Positions 7,946 to 17,818 of a stretch of DNA of 64,000 nucleotides are shown here, one piece after another. The translations under genes were made by a program, and so were the position numbers. Within the stretch, counting starts at the first letter, position 1. Every line of letters starts with the position of its first letter. Under the pieces are notes generated by a model, which was not told the origin of the DNA, ran no database searches, and saw only the letters and a program-made list of their open reading frames with translations. The stretch is from assembly GCF_039544005.1 (NCBI RefSeq), contig NZ_BAABKV010000001.1, positions 4,030,001 through 4,094,000 of the forward strand. The letters run 5' to 3'. The DNA is from Kitasatospora paranensis. GTDB lineage: Bacteria > Actinomycetota > Actinomycetes > Streptomycetales > Streptomycetaceae.

Positions 7946-8991
7946 ATGCCCCGTTCCAGAACTGCCGCCCCCTCTCCCGTCGCGGCCTGCTCGCTGCCGG
8001 AGGCGCCACCGCCGTCGGCGCCCTGCTCGCCGCCTGCGGCAGCAACGGCAGTTCGGGATCCGACGCCGGCTCCCCGGCCAAGGCCACCGCGGCCGGCCCC
8101 TGGTCGTTCACCGACGACCGCAAGAAGGCCGTCACTGCCGAGAGCACACCCAGCCGGGTGGTCGCCTTCACCGGCACCGCGGCCGCCCTGGTGGACTTCG
8201 GTCTCGACAGGCAGATCGTCGGCGTCTTCGGCGAGACCAGGGCCGCCGACGGCAAGGCAGACCCGCAGGCCGGCGACCTCGACATCGGCAAGGTCGAGAT
8301 CCTCGGCAACGTCTGGGGCGAGTTCAGCGTGGAGAAGTACGCGGCGCTGCGCCCCGAACTGCTGGTGACCCACATGTACGACCCGGACGCCCTCTGGTAC
8401 GTGCCGGACGAGAGCAAGGACAAGATCCTCGGCCTCGCGCCGAGCGTGGCGATCACCACCGCCCGCGTCCCGATGACCACGCCGATCCAGCGCTACGCCC
8501 AGCTCGCCGAGTCGCTCGGTGCGGACCTGAAGGCCAAGAAGGTCACCGACGCCAAGGCCCGTTTCGAGGCCGCCGCCGAGGACCTGCGGCAGGCCGCGAA
8601 GGCGGCCGGCGGCATCAAGGTGATGGCCGCCTCCGGCAGCCCCGACATCTTCTACGTCTCCAACCCGAAGATCGCCACCGACCTGCTCCACTTCTCCGAA
8701 CTCGGCGTGGACTTCGTGGTGCCGACCAAGCTGGAGGCCGGTGACTACTACGAGGCGCTCAGCTGGGAGAACGCGGGCAAGTTCGCCGCCGACCTGATCA
8801 TCCTGGACAAGCGCAGCACCGCGCTGCAGCCCAAGGACCTCGCCGCCAAGCCGACCTGGGCCCAGCTGCCCGCCGTGAAGGCCGGCCAGGTCGTCCCGTG
8901 GGACTCCGTGCCCCGCTTCTCCTGGGCGGGCGCCGCACCGCTGCTGGAGAACCTCGCCAAGGCCATCCGCTCCGCGAAGAAGGTCGGTTGA
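7946..8991 (+). CDS. desE: Ferrioxamine-binding lipoprotein DesE, frame broken near the N-terminus
   Basis: A siderophore-binding lipoprotein, about 348 residues after correction. From ATG 7946 the frame reads MPRSRTAAP; the rest of the protein is in the frame holding SRRGLLAAGGATAVGALLAAC, a twin-arginine-like leader with a lipobox Cys. One extra C in the C5 run at 7968-7972 joins them as MPRSRTAAPLSRRGLL. No usable start exists in the downstream frame before GTG 8158, which would remove the leader. The mature part has the FepB/FhuD-type fold with VVAFTGTAAALVDFGL, LRPELLVTHMYDPD and PKIATDLLHFSELGV. It sits 4 bases before desF and behind the iron box. The defect is more likely a sequence error than a real pseudogene. 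Confidence 0.85.
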
Positions 8992-8995
8992 CGCC

Positions 8996-9861
8996 ATGAG
9001 CAGCCAGTCCGAGATCGCCGCACAGTACGGGTTCTTCGAGGCGCGGGTCGTCCGCAGCCGGCGCCTCGGTCCGACCATGGTCCGGGTGACCTTCGGCGGC
9101 GAGCAGTTGAAGGGCTTCGCCTCCGGCGGCCGGGACCAGAGCTTCTCGCTCTTCCTGCCGCACCCCGGACAGGACGCCCCCGTACTGCCGATCGAGGAGG
9201 GCGAACACTGGTTCACCGCCTGGCGCGCGCTGCCGGAGGACGTCCGGGCCGTGATGCGCTCGTACACCGTCCGCGCGCAGCGCCGTGAACCGGACGAGGT
9301 GGACGTGGACTTCGCGCTGCACGGCCTTGCCGGCCACGGCACTGCGGGGCCGGCCGCCCGGTGGGCCGCCGGGGCCGCGCCGGGCGACCGGGTCGTCCTG
9401 CTCGGGCCCGCTGTCGAGGACAACCGCAGCGTCTGCTTCCGCCCGCCGGCCGGCACCGACTGGGTGCTGATCGCGGCCGACGAGACCGCCCTGCCCGCCG
9501 CCGGAGGCATCCTGGACGAGCTGCCGGCCGGCACCGCGGCCCGGGTGTGGATCGAGGTGCCGCACGCCGAGGACATCCAGGACTTCGAGATCGGCGCCGA
9601 CGTCGAACTCACCTGGCTGATCAGGGATGCGGGTACGACACCGCTGGTGGAGGCGGTCCGCGGCGCGGACCTGCCCGCGGGCGCCCCGTACGCGTGGATC
9701 GCCGGCGAAGCCGGCAGCGTGCGGCGCTGCGGCGCCATCTGGTCGGCGAACGCGGCATCGACCGGCGCGCGGTCACCTTCTCCGGCTACTGGCGCCGCGG
9801 TGCCTCCGAGGAGCAGCTGCGGCTGGAGGCGATGTCCGGCGACGCCTCCGACGAGGAGTGA
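8996..9861 (+). CDS. desF: Siderophore-interacting protein (ferric-siderophore reductase) DesF, frameshift near C-terminus
   Basis: About 288 residues of the SIP/ViuB FAD-binding ferric reductase family, expected to release iron from imported ferrioxamine. The FAD domain has MRSYTVRAQRREPDEVDVDFALHG; the C-terminal part has WVLIAADETALPAAGGILDELPAG and PYAWIAGEAGSVR. At 9722-9725 the reading jumps frame: GTGCGGCGCTG needs one more G to give SVRALRRHLVGERGIDR, and the other frame then runs to the TGA at 9861 with the conserved ending FSGYWRRGASEEQLRLEAM. Without correction the protein would end in unrelated sequence at 9943. ATG 8996 follows the desE stop by four bases, so the genes form one operon. 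Confidence 0.88.
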
Positions 9862-9895
9862 CATCCGGCTGCTGAAGCGGCACTTGAGTGAAGAC

Positions 9896-9921
9896 GGCCC
9901 GTCCCCGCAAGAGGGCGGGCC
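9896..9921 (+). terminator. Hairpin terminator after desF
   Basis: GGCCCG (9896) pairs with CGGGCC (ending 9921), the stem continuing through TCCCC/GAGGG with one mismatch around a GCAA tetraloop. It falls 35 bases after the corrected desF stop and just before the desA iron box. It should separate the desEF transcript from desABCD. Confidence 0.6.
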
Positions 9922-9939
9922 GCCTCTCGTTCATAAAAC

Positions 9940-9958
9940 TTAGGGTAGGCTAACCTAA
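9940..9958. promoter_or_regulatory. Iron box upstream of desA
   Basis: TTAGGGTAGGCTAACCTAA matches the 19-bp iron-box consensus at all but one position. It begins 55 bp before the desA ATG and should allow iron-dependent repression of desABCD and the downstream exporter by a DmdR/IdeR protein. Confidence 0.92.
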
Positions 9959-9994
9959 GTTCAATCCCCCGTCCGCAACCGTTGAGGGCTGACC

Positions 9995-11553
9995 ATGACT
10001 TTCCAGGGCCGTACCGTCGAGGTCCCGTCGGCAGGCACCACCCCCTGGTGGACGCGAGAGCGCACCTGTTCAACGGCGCAACGGTGGAGGACTACCGACG
10101 GTCCCTCACGGCCGGGATCGACCGCGTCGCCGCCCGGATCGCCGGCACCGAGCGGCCGTTCACCGGAATCACCCCCGACCGGCTCGCCCCCGAGATATCC
10201 GCCGTCGACCTGGACCGCCCGCTCGGCGACCCGGCCGAAGCCCTCGCCGAGCTGGAGGACGTCTACCTCCGCGACGCCGTCTACTTCCACCACCCCCGCT
10301 ACCTCGCCCACCTCAACTGCCCGGTGGTCATCCCCGCACTGCTCGGCGAGGCCGTCCTCACCGCCGTCAACTCCTCGCTGGACACCTGGGACCAGAGCGC
10401 CGGCGGCACCCTCATCGAACGCCGCCTGATCGACTGGACGGCCGAGCGGATCGGCCTCGGCCCGGACGCCGACGGCGTCTTCACCAGCGGCGGCAGCCAG
10501 TCCAACTTCCAGGCCATGCTGCTCGCCCGCGAGGAGGCCTGCGACCGGGCCTCCGCCGACTCACCCGTGCCGATCGCCAAGCAGGACATCCTGCCGCGCC
10601 TGCGCATCATCGCCTCCGAGGCCGGCCACTTCAGCGTGCAGAAGTCCGCGAAGATGCTCGGCCTCGGCCCGGACGCCGTCATCACGGTCGGCACCGACCG
10701 GCACCGCAGGATGAACCCCGCCGCACTCGCCCGCGAGATCGACCGCTGCCGCCGCGAGGACCTTCGGGTGATGGCCGTCGTCGGCACCGCCGGCACCACC
10801 GACTTCGGCTCCATCGACCCGCTCCCGCAGATCGCCGACCTGTGCGCCGACGCGGGCCTGTGGCTGCACGTCGACGCCGCGTACGGCTGCGGCCTGCTCG
10901 CCTCGCGCACCCGCCGCGACCTGCTCGACGGCATCGAGCGGGCCCACTCGGTCACCGTCGACTACCACAAGTCCTTCTTCCAGCCCGTCAGTTCCAGCGC
11001 CCTGCTGGTCCGGGACGGCGCCGCGCTCCGGCACGCCACGTACTACGCCGACTACCTCAACCCGGCCCGGATGGCGAAGCGCCGGATCCCCAACCAGGTC
11101 GACAAGTCCGTCCAGACCACCCGCCGGTTCGACGCCCTCAAGCTCTGGCTGACCCTGCGCGTCATGGGCGCCGACGCGATCGGCGCGCTCTTCGACGAGG
11201 TCGTGGACCGCGCCACCGAGGCCTACGACCTGCTGGCCGAGGACCCGCGCTTCGAGGTCGTCACCCGCTCCCAACTCAGCACCGTCGTCTTCCGCTGGCT
11301 GCCGCCCGCCGGCCCGCTGCGGGCCCTCGCCGACGAGGCCAACCTGCACGCCCGCGAGGCCCTCGCCGCCTCCGGCGAGGCCGTCGTCGCCGGCACCAAG
11401 GTCGACGGCCACCACTACCTCAAGTTCACCCTGCTCAACCCGGAGACCACGCTGGACGACATCGCGCACGTCCTCGACCTCCTCGCCGAGCACGCCGGCC
11501 GCTACGTCAACGACCGGACGGCCGCCCCCGAACTCTGCCGCGCCGCCGGCTGA
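9995..11553 (+). CDS. desA: Lysine decarboxylase DesA (PLP-dependent), N-terminal frameshift
   Basis: A group II PLP-dependent decarboxylase, about 519 residues after correction, making cadaverine from lysine for desferrioxamine synthesis. Conserved blocks are [56 protein letters not shown] and the PLP-lysine motif [16 protein letters not shown] 9995 follows a GAGGG site, but its frame reads only to the C5 run at 10041-10045; adding one C gives [22 protein letters not shown] in the main frame. A TTG at 9982 keeps the main frame without repair but gives an unrelated, Arg/His/Pro-rich N-terminus, so it is less likely. First gene of desABCD. Confidence 0.92.
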
Positions 11554-11585
11554 CCGCACCCGCCGACCACCCGGGAGAGACCCGC

Positions 11586-12878
11586 ATGTCCACCCACGAC
11601 TTCATCGCCATCGGCCTCGGGCCGTACAACCTCGGCCTCGCCTGCCTCGCCGAGCCCGTCGACGGCCTCGACGGGGTGTTCCTGGAGAGCAAGCCAGACT
11701 TCGACTGGCACCCCGGGATGCTGCTGGACTTCGCCACCCTGCAGACGCCGTTCATGGCCGACCTGGTCACCCTCGCCGACCCGACCTCGCCGTACTCCTT
11801 CCTCAACTACCTGAAGTGGTCCGGCCGGCTGTACCCGTTCTACATCCGCGAGATGTTCTATCCCGTCCGTGCCGAGTACAACGCGTACTGCCGCTGGGCC
11901 GCCGCCCGGCTGCGCACCGTCCGCTTCGGCCACCGGGTGACCCTGGTCGAGTGGGACGACGCGGACGGCCTCTACACCGTCACCTCCGGGACCGCCGACG
12001 GGACGGCGGTGCACCGCGCGCCGCGGCTCGTGCTCGGCACCGGCACGCCGCCGCACCTGCCCGACGCCTGCCGGGGGCTCGGCGGCGACTTCCTGCACAA
12101 CTCCGGCTACCTGGAGGGCAAGGCCGCGCTCCAGGGCAAGGAGTCGATCACGGTCGTCGGCAGTGGCCAGAGCGCCGCCGAGATCTACTACGACCTGCTC
12201 GCCGAGGTCGACGTGCACGGCTACCGGCTCGACTGGGTGACCCGCTCGCCGCGGTTCTTCCCGCTGGAGTACACCAAGCTCACCCTGGAGATGACCTCCC
12301 CCGAGTACGTGGACTACTTCCACGCCCTCCCCGAGGCCACCCGCTACCGCCTGGAGGCCGAACAGAAGGGCCTGTTCAAGGGCATCGACGCCGACCTCAT
12401 CAACTCCGTCTACGACCTGCTCTACCAGAAGAGCGTCACCGGCCCCGTCCCCACCCGGCTGATGACCAACACCGCCCTGCGCAGCGCCACGTACGACGAG
12501 ACCGCCCACACCTACACCCTCGGCCTCCACCACGCCGAGCAGGAAAGGGACTTCACCCTGCGCACCCAGGGTCTGGTGCTGGCCACCGGGTACACCTACC
12601 GCCCGCCGGCGTTCCTTGAGCCGATCCACGACCGGATCCGCTGGGACGGCCGGGGCCGGTTCGACATCGCCCGCAACTACAGCATCGACACCACGGGCCG
12701 CGGCGTCTTCCTGCAGAACGGCGGCACCCACACCCACAGCCTCACCTCCCCCGACCTCGGCATGGGCCCGTACCGGAACTCGTGGATCCTGCGCGAGCTC
12801 ACCGGCCGCGAGGTCTACCCGATCGAGAAGAGCATCGCCTTCCAGGAGTTCGGCGCACCGGAGGGCGTCGCATCGTGA
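11586..12878 (+). CDS. desB: Cadaverine N-hydroxylase DesB (FAD/NADPH)
   Basis: A 430-residue flavin-dependent N-hydroxylating monooxygenase of the IucD/RhbE family that converts cadaverine to N-hydroxycadaverine. It shows the FAD motif [13 protein letters not shown] at the N-terminus, the substrate-region signature [16 protein letters not shown], the NADPH motif [15 protein letters not shown] and the C-terminal [12 protein letters not shown]. The ATG at 11586 lies 32 bases after desA with GGGAGA upstream. Its stop overlaps the desC start as GTGA. Confidence 0.97.
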   Translation: MSTHDFIAIGLGPYNLGLACLAEPVDGLDGVFLESKPDFDWHPGMLLDFATLQTPFMADLVTLADPTSPYSFLNYLKWSGRLYPFYIREMFYPVRAEYNAYCRWAAARLRTVRFGHRVTLVEWDDADGLYTVTSGTADGTAVHRAPRLVLGTGTPPHLPDACRGLGGDFLHNSGYLEGKAALQGKESITVVGSGQSAAEIYYDLLAEVDVHGYRLDWVTRSPRFFPLEYTKLTLEMTSPEYVDYFHALPEATRYRLEAEQKGLFKGIDADLINSVYDLLYQKSVTGPVPTRLMTNTALRSATYDETAHTYTLGLHHAEQERDFTLRTQGLVLATGYTYRPPAFLEPIHDRIRWDGRGRFDIARNYSIDTTGRGVFLQNGGTHTHSLTSPDLGMGPYRNSWILRELTGREVYPIEKSIAFQEFGAPEGVAS

Positions 12879-13444
12879 ACCGCTTCACCCGCACCGCCCC
12901 CGGGATCGGCGACCTCGCGATCCGTCCGCTCGACCCGGACGCCGACGCCGCCCTGCTGCACGCCTGGGTCACCCACCCCAAGGCCGCGTACTGGATGATG
13001 CAGGACGCCGACCTCGACGCCGTCCGCAGCGAGTACCGCCGGATCACCGAACACCCCCACCACGACGCCTGGCTGGGCCTGCTCGACGGCACGCCCGCCT
13101 TCCTGGTCGAGCGCTACGACCCGGCCCGGCTGGAGCTGGTCGGGCTGTACGACGCCGAACCCGGCGACGTCGGCATGCACTTCCTCTGCGCCCCGAGCGA
13201 CACGCCCGTGCACGGCTTCACGCGGGCCGTCATCACCACGGTCATGGCGTTCCTGTTCGCCGACCCGGCCACCCGTCGCGTCGTGGTCGAGCCGGACGTC
13301 CGCAACACCGCCGTGCACACCCTCAACGCGGCCGTCGGCTTCGACGTCGTCGGCCCGATCGACAAGCCCGAGAAGCAGGCGCTGCTGAGCGTCTGCACCC
13401 GCGCGGCCTTCGAACGCACCACCACCGCAGGAGCCGCCCGATGA
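12875..13444 (+). CDS. desC: Hydroxycadaverine acyltransferase DesC (GNAT)
   Basis: A 189-residue GNAT acyltransferase that N-acylates N-hydroxycadaverine; DesC of S. coelicolor is known to accept acetyl-, succinyl- and longer acyl-CoA. Landmarks are [27 protein letters not shown], the central [10 protein letters not shown] strand, and [21 protein letters not shown] followed by IDKPEKQA. The GTG at 12875 overlaps the desB stop and its own stop overlaps the desD ATG, giving tight translational coupling. The protein at 2251-2826 has the same blocks. Confidence 0.96.
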   Translation: MNRFTRTAPGIGDLAIRPLDPDADAALLHAWVTHPKAAYWMMQDADLDAVRSEYRRITEHPHHDAWLGLLDGTPAFLVERYDPARLELVGLYDAEPGDVGMHFLCAPSDTPVHGFTRAVITTVMAFLFADPATRRVVVEPDVRNTAVHTLNAAVGFDVVGPIDKPEKQALLSVCTRAAFERTTTAGAAR

Positions 13445-15216
13445 GCCCCGTCGCCCACCTCCGCCCGGACACCTGGGCCGCCGCCAACCGGCTGCTCGTC
13501 CGCAAGGCCCTCGCCGAGTTCTCCCACGAGCGGCTGCTCACCCCCGAACAGCAGAGCGACGGCTCTTGGACCGTCCGCAGCGACGACGGCGCCACCGTCT
13601 ACCGGTTCGCCGCCCGACTGCGCGCCCTCGACCACTGGGAGATCCCCGCCGAATCCGTCACCCGCCACCGCGACGGCGACGAACTCCGGCTCGAAGCGCT
13701 GGACTTCTTCATCGAACTGCGCAAGACCCTCGGCCTCTCGGACGAGGTGCTGCCGGTCTACCTGGAGGAGATCGGCTCCACCCTCGCGGGCACCGCCTAC
13801 AAGCTCGACAAGCCGGCGCTCTCCGCCGCCGAACTCGCCGGGGCCGACTTCCAGGCCGTCGAGACCGGCATGACCGAGGGCCACCCCGGCTTCGTCGCCA
13901 ACAACGGCCGGATCGGCTTCGGCGGCGAGGAGTACCACCGGTACGCGCCAGAGGCCGCCGCCCCGCTGCGGCTGGTCTGGCTGGCCGCGCACCGCGACCA
14001 CTCGGTGTTCACCTCCTGCACCGACATCGACTACGACACCCTGATGCAGCAGGAGTTGGGCACCGCGCAGCTCGCCCGCTTCGGCACCGCGCTGGCGGAT
14101 CTCGGCCTCGACCCGGCCGCCTACCACCTCTTCCCGGTGCACCCCTGGCAGTGGCAGCACAAGCTGTCCGTCACCTTCGCCGGCGAACTCGCCCAGCGCC
14201 GCCTGGTCCACCTCGGCGAGGGCGACGACGAATACCTCGCCCAGCAGTCGATCCGCACCTTCTTCAACATCACGGACCCGTCCAAGCACTATGTGAAGAC
14301 GGCCATCTCGGTACTCAACATGGGCTTCATGCGGGGCCTGTCGGCCGCCTACATGGAGGCCACCCCGGCGATCAACGACTGGCTCGCACGGCTGATCGAC
14401 CACGACGAGGTGCTGCGCGGCACCGGCCTGACGATCATCCGCGAACACGCCGCCATCGGCTACCGGCACCGCCAGTACGAGGCCGCCACCGACCGGTACT
14501 CGCCGTACCGCAAGATGCTCGCCGCACTCTGGCGCGAGAGCCCGGTGCCCGGCCTCGAGCCCGGACGGCGCCTGGCCACCATGGCCTCCCTGCTGCACAC
14601 CGACCGCGACGGCCGCTCGCTCGCCGCCGCCCTGGTCGCGCAGTCCGGCCTGCCCGCCGAGCAGTGGCTGCGGCGCTACCTGGACGCCTACCTCACCCCG
14701 CTGCTGCACAGCTTCTACGCCTACGACCTGGCGTTCATGCCGCACGGCGAGAACACCATCCTGGTGCTGAACGGCGGCGTCGTGGAGCGGGCGATCTTCA
14801 AGGACATCGCCGAGGAGATCGTCGTCATGGACCCGGACGCGGCGCTGCCGCCCGCCGTCCAGCGGGTGCGCGCGGACGTCCCCGAGTCCATGAAACTGCT
14901 GTCGATCTTCACCGACGTCTTCGACTGCTTCCTGCGCTACCTCAATGCCGTCCTGGCCGCCGAGGACGTGCTCGACGAGGACGCGTTCTGGCGCACCGTC
15001 GCCGCATGCGTCGCCGACCACCGCGACTCCGTGCCGCACCTGGCCGAGAAGTTCGAGCGGTACGACCTGTTCGCACCCGAGTTCGCCCTGTCCTGCCTCA
15101 ACCGGCTCCAGCTGCGCAACAACCGGCAGATGGTCGACCTCGCCGACCCGTCCGCCGCCCTCCAGCTCGTCGGCACCCTGGTGAACCCGATCGCCCGGTT
15201 CGCCCCCGAGCGGTGA
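13441..15216 (+). CDS. desD: Desferrioxamine synthetase DesD (NIS synthetase)
   Basis: A 591-residue NRPS-independent siderophore (IucA/IucC) synthetase. It adenylates succinylated hydroxycadaverine units and couples them into tris-hydroxamate desferrioxamines such as B and E. Family motifs are GHPGFVANNGRIGFG, FPVHPWQWQHK, the SIRTFFNITDPSKHYVKTAI nucleotide/substrate region, FMPHGENTILVLNGGV and the C-terminal FHUF-like region LNRLQLRNNRQM. Both ends overlap neighbours by four bases (ATGA with desC, GTGA with the exporter), so it is central to one polycistronic unit behind the iron box at 9940. Confidence 0.97.
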   Translation: MSPVAHLRPDTWAAANRLLVRKALAEFSHERLLTPEQQSDGSWTVRSDDGATVYRFAARLRALDHWEIPAESVTRHRDGDELRLEALDFFIELRKTLGLSDEVLPVYLEEIGSTLAGTAYKLDKPALSAAELAGADFQAVETGMTEGHPGFVANNGRIGFGGEEYHRYAPEAAAPLRLVWLAAHRDHSVFTSCTDIDYDTLMQQELGTAQLARFGTALADLGLDPAAYHLFPVHPWQWQHKLSVTFAGELAQRRLVHLGEGDDEYLAQQSIRTFFNITDPSKHYVKTAISVLNMGFMRGLSAAYMEATPAINDWLARLIDHDEVLRGTGLTIIREHAAIGYRHRQYEAATDRYSPYRKMLAALWRESPVPGLEPGRRLATMASLLHTDRDGRSLAAALVAQSGLPAEQWLRRYLDAYLTPLLHSFYAYDLAFMPHGENTILVLNGGVVERAIFKDIAEEIVVMDPDAALPPAVQRVRADVPESMKLLSIFTDVFDCFLRYLNAVLAAEDVLDEDAFWRTVAACVADHRDSVPHLAEKFERYDLFAPEFALSCLNRLQLRNNRQMVDLADPSAALQLVGTLVNPIARFAPER

Positions 15217-16775
15217 CCGCCGCCACCGGGGCGGCCACCGGGCCGGGAAGCGACGCGGGCACCGGGCCGGACACCGAGGCGGGAGCTGCCACCGGACGGC
15301 CGCCCGCCCGGTGGCTCGTCCTCGCGGTGGTCTGCCTCGTCCAGCTCGCGGTCGTCCTCGACAACACCGTGCTGGGCGTCGCCGTGCCGTCCCTCACCCG
15401 GGACCTCGGCGCCGGCACCGCCGACCTCCAGTGGATCGTCAACGCCTACTCGCTCGTCCAGGCCGGGCTGCTGCTCGCCGCGGGCAGCGCCGCCGACCGC
15501 TACGGCCGCCGCCGGCTGATGCTCCTCGGCCTGGCGGTCTTCGGACTCGGCTCGCTGGCCGCCGGGCTCTCCCACACGACCGGCCGGCTGATCGCCGCCC
15601 GCGCCGTCATGGGAGTCGGCGGGGCACTGCTGCTCACCACCACCCTCGCCGTCGTCCTGCAGGTCTTCGACGGACCGGAGCGCACCCGGGCGATCGGGGT
15701 CTGGAGCGCGGTCAGCGCGCTCGGCTACGCGGCCGGGCCGCCGATCGGCGGCCTGCTGCTCGCCCACTTCGCCTGGGGCTCGCTCTTCCTGGTCAACCTG
15801 CCGGTGGTGCTGCTCGGGCTCCTCGCCGGGCGGGCGCTCGTCCCGGAGTCCCGCAGCCCCCGCGGCGGGCCGCCCGACCTGACCGGCGTGCTGCTCTCCA
15901 CCGTCGGGGTGACCGCCGTCGTGGGCGCGATCGTCTCCGGCCCGGAGCACGGCTGGTCGTCCGCGCAGGTCCTCGGTCCGGCCGCGGCCGGGCTCCTCGC
16001 GCTGACCGCCTTCGTCCGCTGGGAGCTGCGCTGCCCGCACCCCATGCTCGACCTCGGGTTCTTCCGGGACCGCCGGTTCGTGGGAGCGGTGACCGGCGTC
16101 GTCCTGATCACCTTCGGCAGCACCGGCGTGCTGTTCCTGCTCACGCAGCAGCTCCAGTTCGTCCGCGGGTACGAGCCCTTGGAGGCCGGGCTGCGGATGG
16201 CACCGTTCGCCCTCACCGTCGTCGCCCTCAACTTCACCGGTCTGGCCGCCCGGGTGACCGCCCGGCTCGGCACCCCGCGCTCGATCGCCGCCGGCATGGC
16301 GATCCTGGCGGCCGGCTTCGCCGTCGCCGCGCTCGCCGGCGGGGGCTACGGCCCGCTACTGGTGGGTCTGCTGCTGATGGGCACCGGCTGCGCGCTGGCC
16401 AACCCGGCCATCGTCGCGGCCGTGCTGGACGCCATCCCGCCGGAGCGGGCGGGGGCCGGCGCGGGCGTCGACGGCACCATGGCCGAGGTCGGCGGCAGCC
16501 TCGGCGTGGCCGTGCTCGGCGCCGTGCTGAACGCCCGGTTCGCCGCCCTGCTGCCGGCCGGGGCCGCCGCCGGCTCGCTGCCCGCCGCCCTCGCCACGGC
16601 CGGGACGGACGGCGAGCGGTCGGCCGTCCTGGACGCCTTCGCGGCCGCCTCCCGAAGCGGACAGCTCGCGGGCGCGGGCGCCGTCCTGGCCGGCGGCCTG
16701 ACCGCCGCCGCCCTGCTGCGCCGGGCCGACCGGCGGGCGGAGCGGCAGGCACGGGCACCGTCGGGCACCGCCTAG
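15213..16775 (+). CDS. MFS exporter of the DHA2/EmrB-QacA type, probable desferrioxamine efflux pump
   Basis: A 520-residue major facilitator. After about 35 flexible residues come roughly 14 membrane helices. DHA2 signatures include VVLDNTVLGVAVPSLTRDLG in the first helix, LQWIVNAYSLVQAGLLLAAGSAADRYGRRR (motif A) and LGYAAGPPIGGLLL (motif C). The GTG start at 15213 overlaps the desD stop (GTGA), which makes co-expression with siderophore synthesis very likely. Export of desferrioxamine is inferred from position; the family alone would equally allow multidrug efflux. The following methyltransferase gene starts 10 bases after its stop, so transcription may continue into the AviR-like genes. 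Confidence 0.92.
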   Translation: MTAATGAATGPGSDAGTGPDTEAGAATGRPPARWLVLAVVCLVQLAVVLDNTVLGVAVPSLTRDLGAGTADLQWIVNAYSLVQAGLLLAAGSAADRYGRRRLMLLGLAVFGLGSLAAGLSHTTGRLIAARAVMGVGGALLLTTTLAVVLQVFDGPERTRAIGVWSAVSALGYAAGPPIGGLLLAHFAWGSLFLVNLPVVLLGLLAGRALVPESRSPRGGPPDLTGVLLSTVGVTAVVGAIVSGPEHGWSSAQVLGPAAAGLLALTAFVRWELRCPHPMLDLGFFRDRRFVGAVTGVVLITFGSTGVLFLLTQQLQFVRGYEPLEAGLRMAPFALTVVALNFTGLAARVTARLGTPRSIAAGMAILAAGFAVAALAGGGYGPLLVGLLLMGTGCALANPAIVAAVLDAIPPERAGAGAGVDGTMAEVGGSLGVAVLGAVLNARFAALLPAGAAAGSLPAALATAGTDGERSAVLDAFAAASRSGQLAGAGAVLAGGLTAAALLRRADRRAERQARAPSGTA

Positions 16776-16784
16776 GATCGCCGT

Positions 16785-17720
16785 ATGTCGGACAGGGGAA
16801 GCCGCGGGGCACCGCGCCAGGGACGAAGCGGACCGCACCAGGAGCCGGGCCGGGTGCCCACAGGGGCGGCAGCGCCCGCCCGGGCCGGTGCCGTCCACCG
16901 GGTGTCCACCCGCAACGCGCAGTTCCAGACCTGGCAGGCGCTGCTGGCCAACCGGAACAAGCGGCAGCGGCAGGGCGAGTTCCTCATCCACGGGGTCCGG
17001 CCGATCACGCTGGCCCTGGAGTACGGCTGGCCGCTGCACCGGCTGCTCCACCCGGCCGGCCAGCGCCTGTCGGCCTGGGCCCAGGGCGTCCTGCGGGACA
17101 GCGGCATCCCGGTGAGCGAGGTCGCCCCGGAACTGCTGGCCGAACTCGGCGAACGCGAGGACACCGCACCGGAGCTGGTGGCCGTCGCCGCGCTCGGCTC
17201 GGACGACTTCGGACGACTGCCCGTCGGCCCGGACTTCCTCGGCGTCGCCTTCGACCGGCCGACCAACCCCGGCAATATCGGCACCCTCACCCGGTCCGCG
17301 GACGCCTTCGGGGCGTCCGGCCTGATCGTCACCGGCCACGCCGCCGACGTCTACGACCCGAAGTCGGTGCGGGCCAGTACGGGTTCGCTCTTCAAGCTGC
17401 CGGTGATCCGCAGCGCGGCGCCGTCCGACGTACTGGAGTGGGTCGTCGCCCAGCGCGAGCGCGGCGTGCCGGTGAAGATCGTCGGCACCGACGAGCACGG
17501 CGAGACCTCGGTCGACGCGTGCGACCTCACCGGTCCCGTCCTGCTCGTCGTCGGCAACGAGACCGTCGGCATGAGCAAGACCTGGCGCGAGATCTGCGAC
17601 GAGGTCGTCAGCATCCCGATCGGCGGGGCCGCGAGCTCGCTCAACGCCGCCTCGGCCGGCACCCTGATGCTGTACGAGGCCGCCCGGCAGCGCGGGTTCC
17701 CCGGCGGAAAGCGGCCCTGA
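16785..17720 (+). CDS. AviRb-like 23S rRNA (uridine 2'-O) methyltransferase, TrmH/SpoU family
   Basis: A 311-residue SPOUT methyltransferase. After a disordered basic N-terminus of ~40 residues comes STRNAQFQTWQALLANRNKR and the substrate-binding domain EFLIHGVRPITLALEYGWPL. The catalytic domain has motif 1 DRPTNPGNIGTLTRSADAFG, motif 2 LLVVGNETVGMS and motif 3 SIPIGGAASSLNAASAG. By memory it resembles AviRb of the avilamycin producer, which methylates the ribose of U2479. The match includes GHAADVYDPKSVRASTGSLF and VGTDEHGE, which ordinary TrmH proteins lack. The next gene is AviRa-like, strengthening the call. Predicted role: ribosomal protection against orthosomycins. ATG 16785 is ten bases after the exporter stop. 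Confidence 0.85.
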   Translation: MSDRGSRGAPRQGRSGPHQEPGRVPTGAAAPARAGAVHRVSTRNAQFQTWQALLANRNKRQRQGEFLIHGVRPITLALEYGWPLHRLLHPAGQRLSAWAQGVLRDSGIPVSEVAPELLAELGEREDTAPELVAVAALGSDDFGRLPVGPDFLGVAFDRPTNPGNIGTLTRSADAFGASGLIVTGHAADVYDPKSVRASTGSLFKLPVIRSAAPSDVLEWVVAQRERGVPVKIVGTDEHGETSVDACDLTGPVLLVVGNETVGMSKTWREICDEVVSIPIGGAASSLNAASAGTLMLYEAARQRGFPGGKRP

Positions 17721-17818
17721 GCGAAGCGGGCAGCAGCCCTGAGCGAGGCGGGCAGCGGGCCTGAGCGCCGAGGCCGGCCGGGACGGCCGGACCGGCCCGG
17801 CTGCCTAGGATTGGGCCC

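Noticed and set aside
8158-8991. desE starting at GTG 8158 without a signal peptide
   Set aside because: A lipoprotein leader with lipobox LLAAC lies directly upstream in the same frame, so a single missing base in the C5 run is the better explanation.
9982-9994. TTG 9982 as desA start
   Set aside because: It would add an unrelated N-terminus. ATG 9995 with a GAGGG site and one restored C gives a more natural protein.
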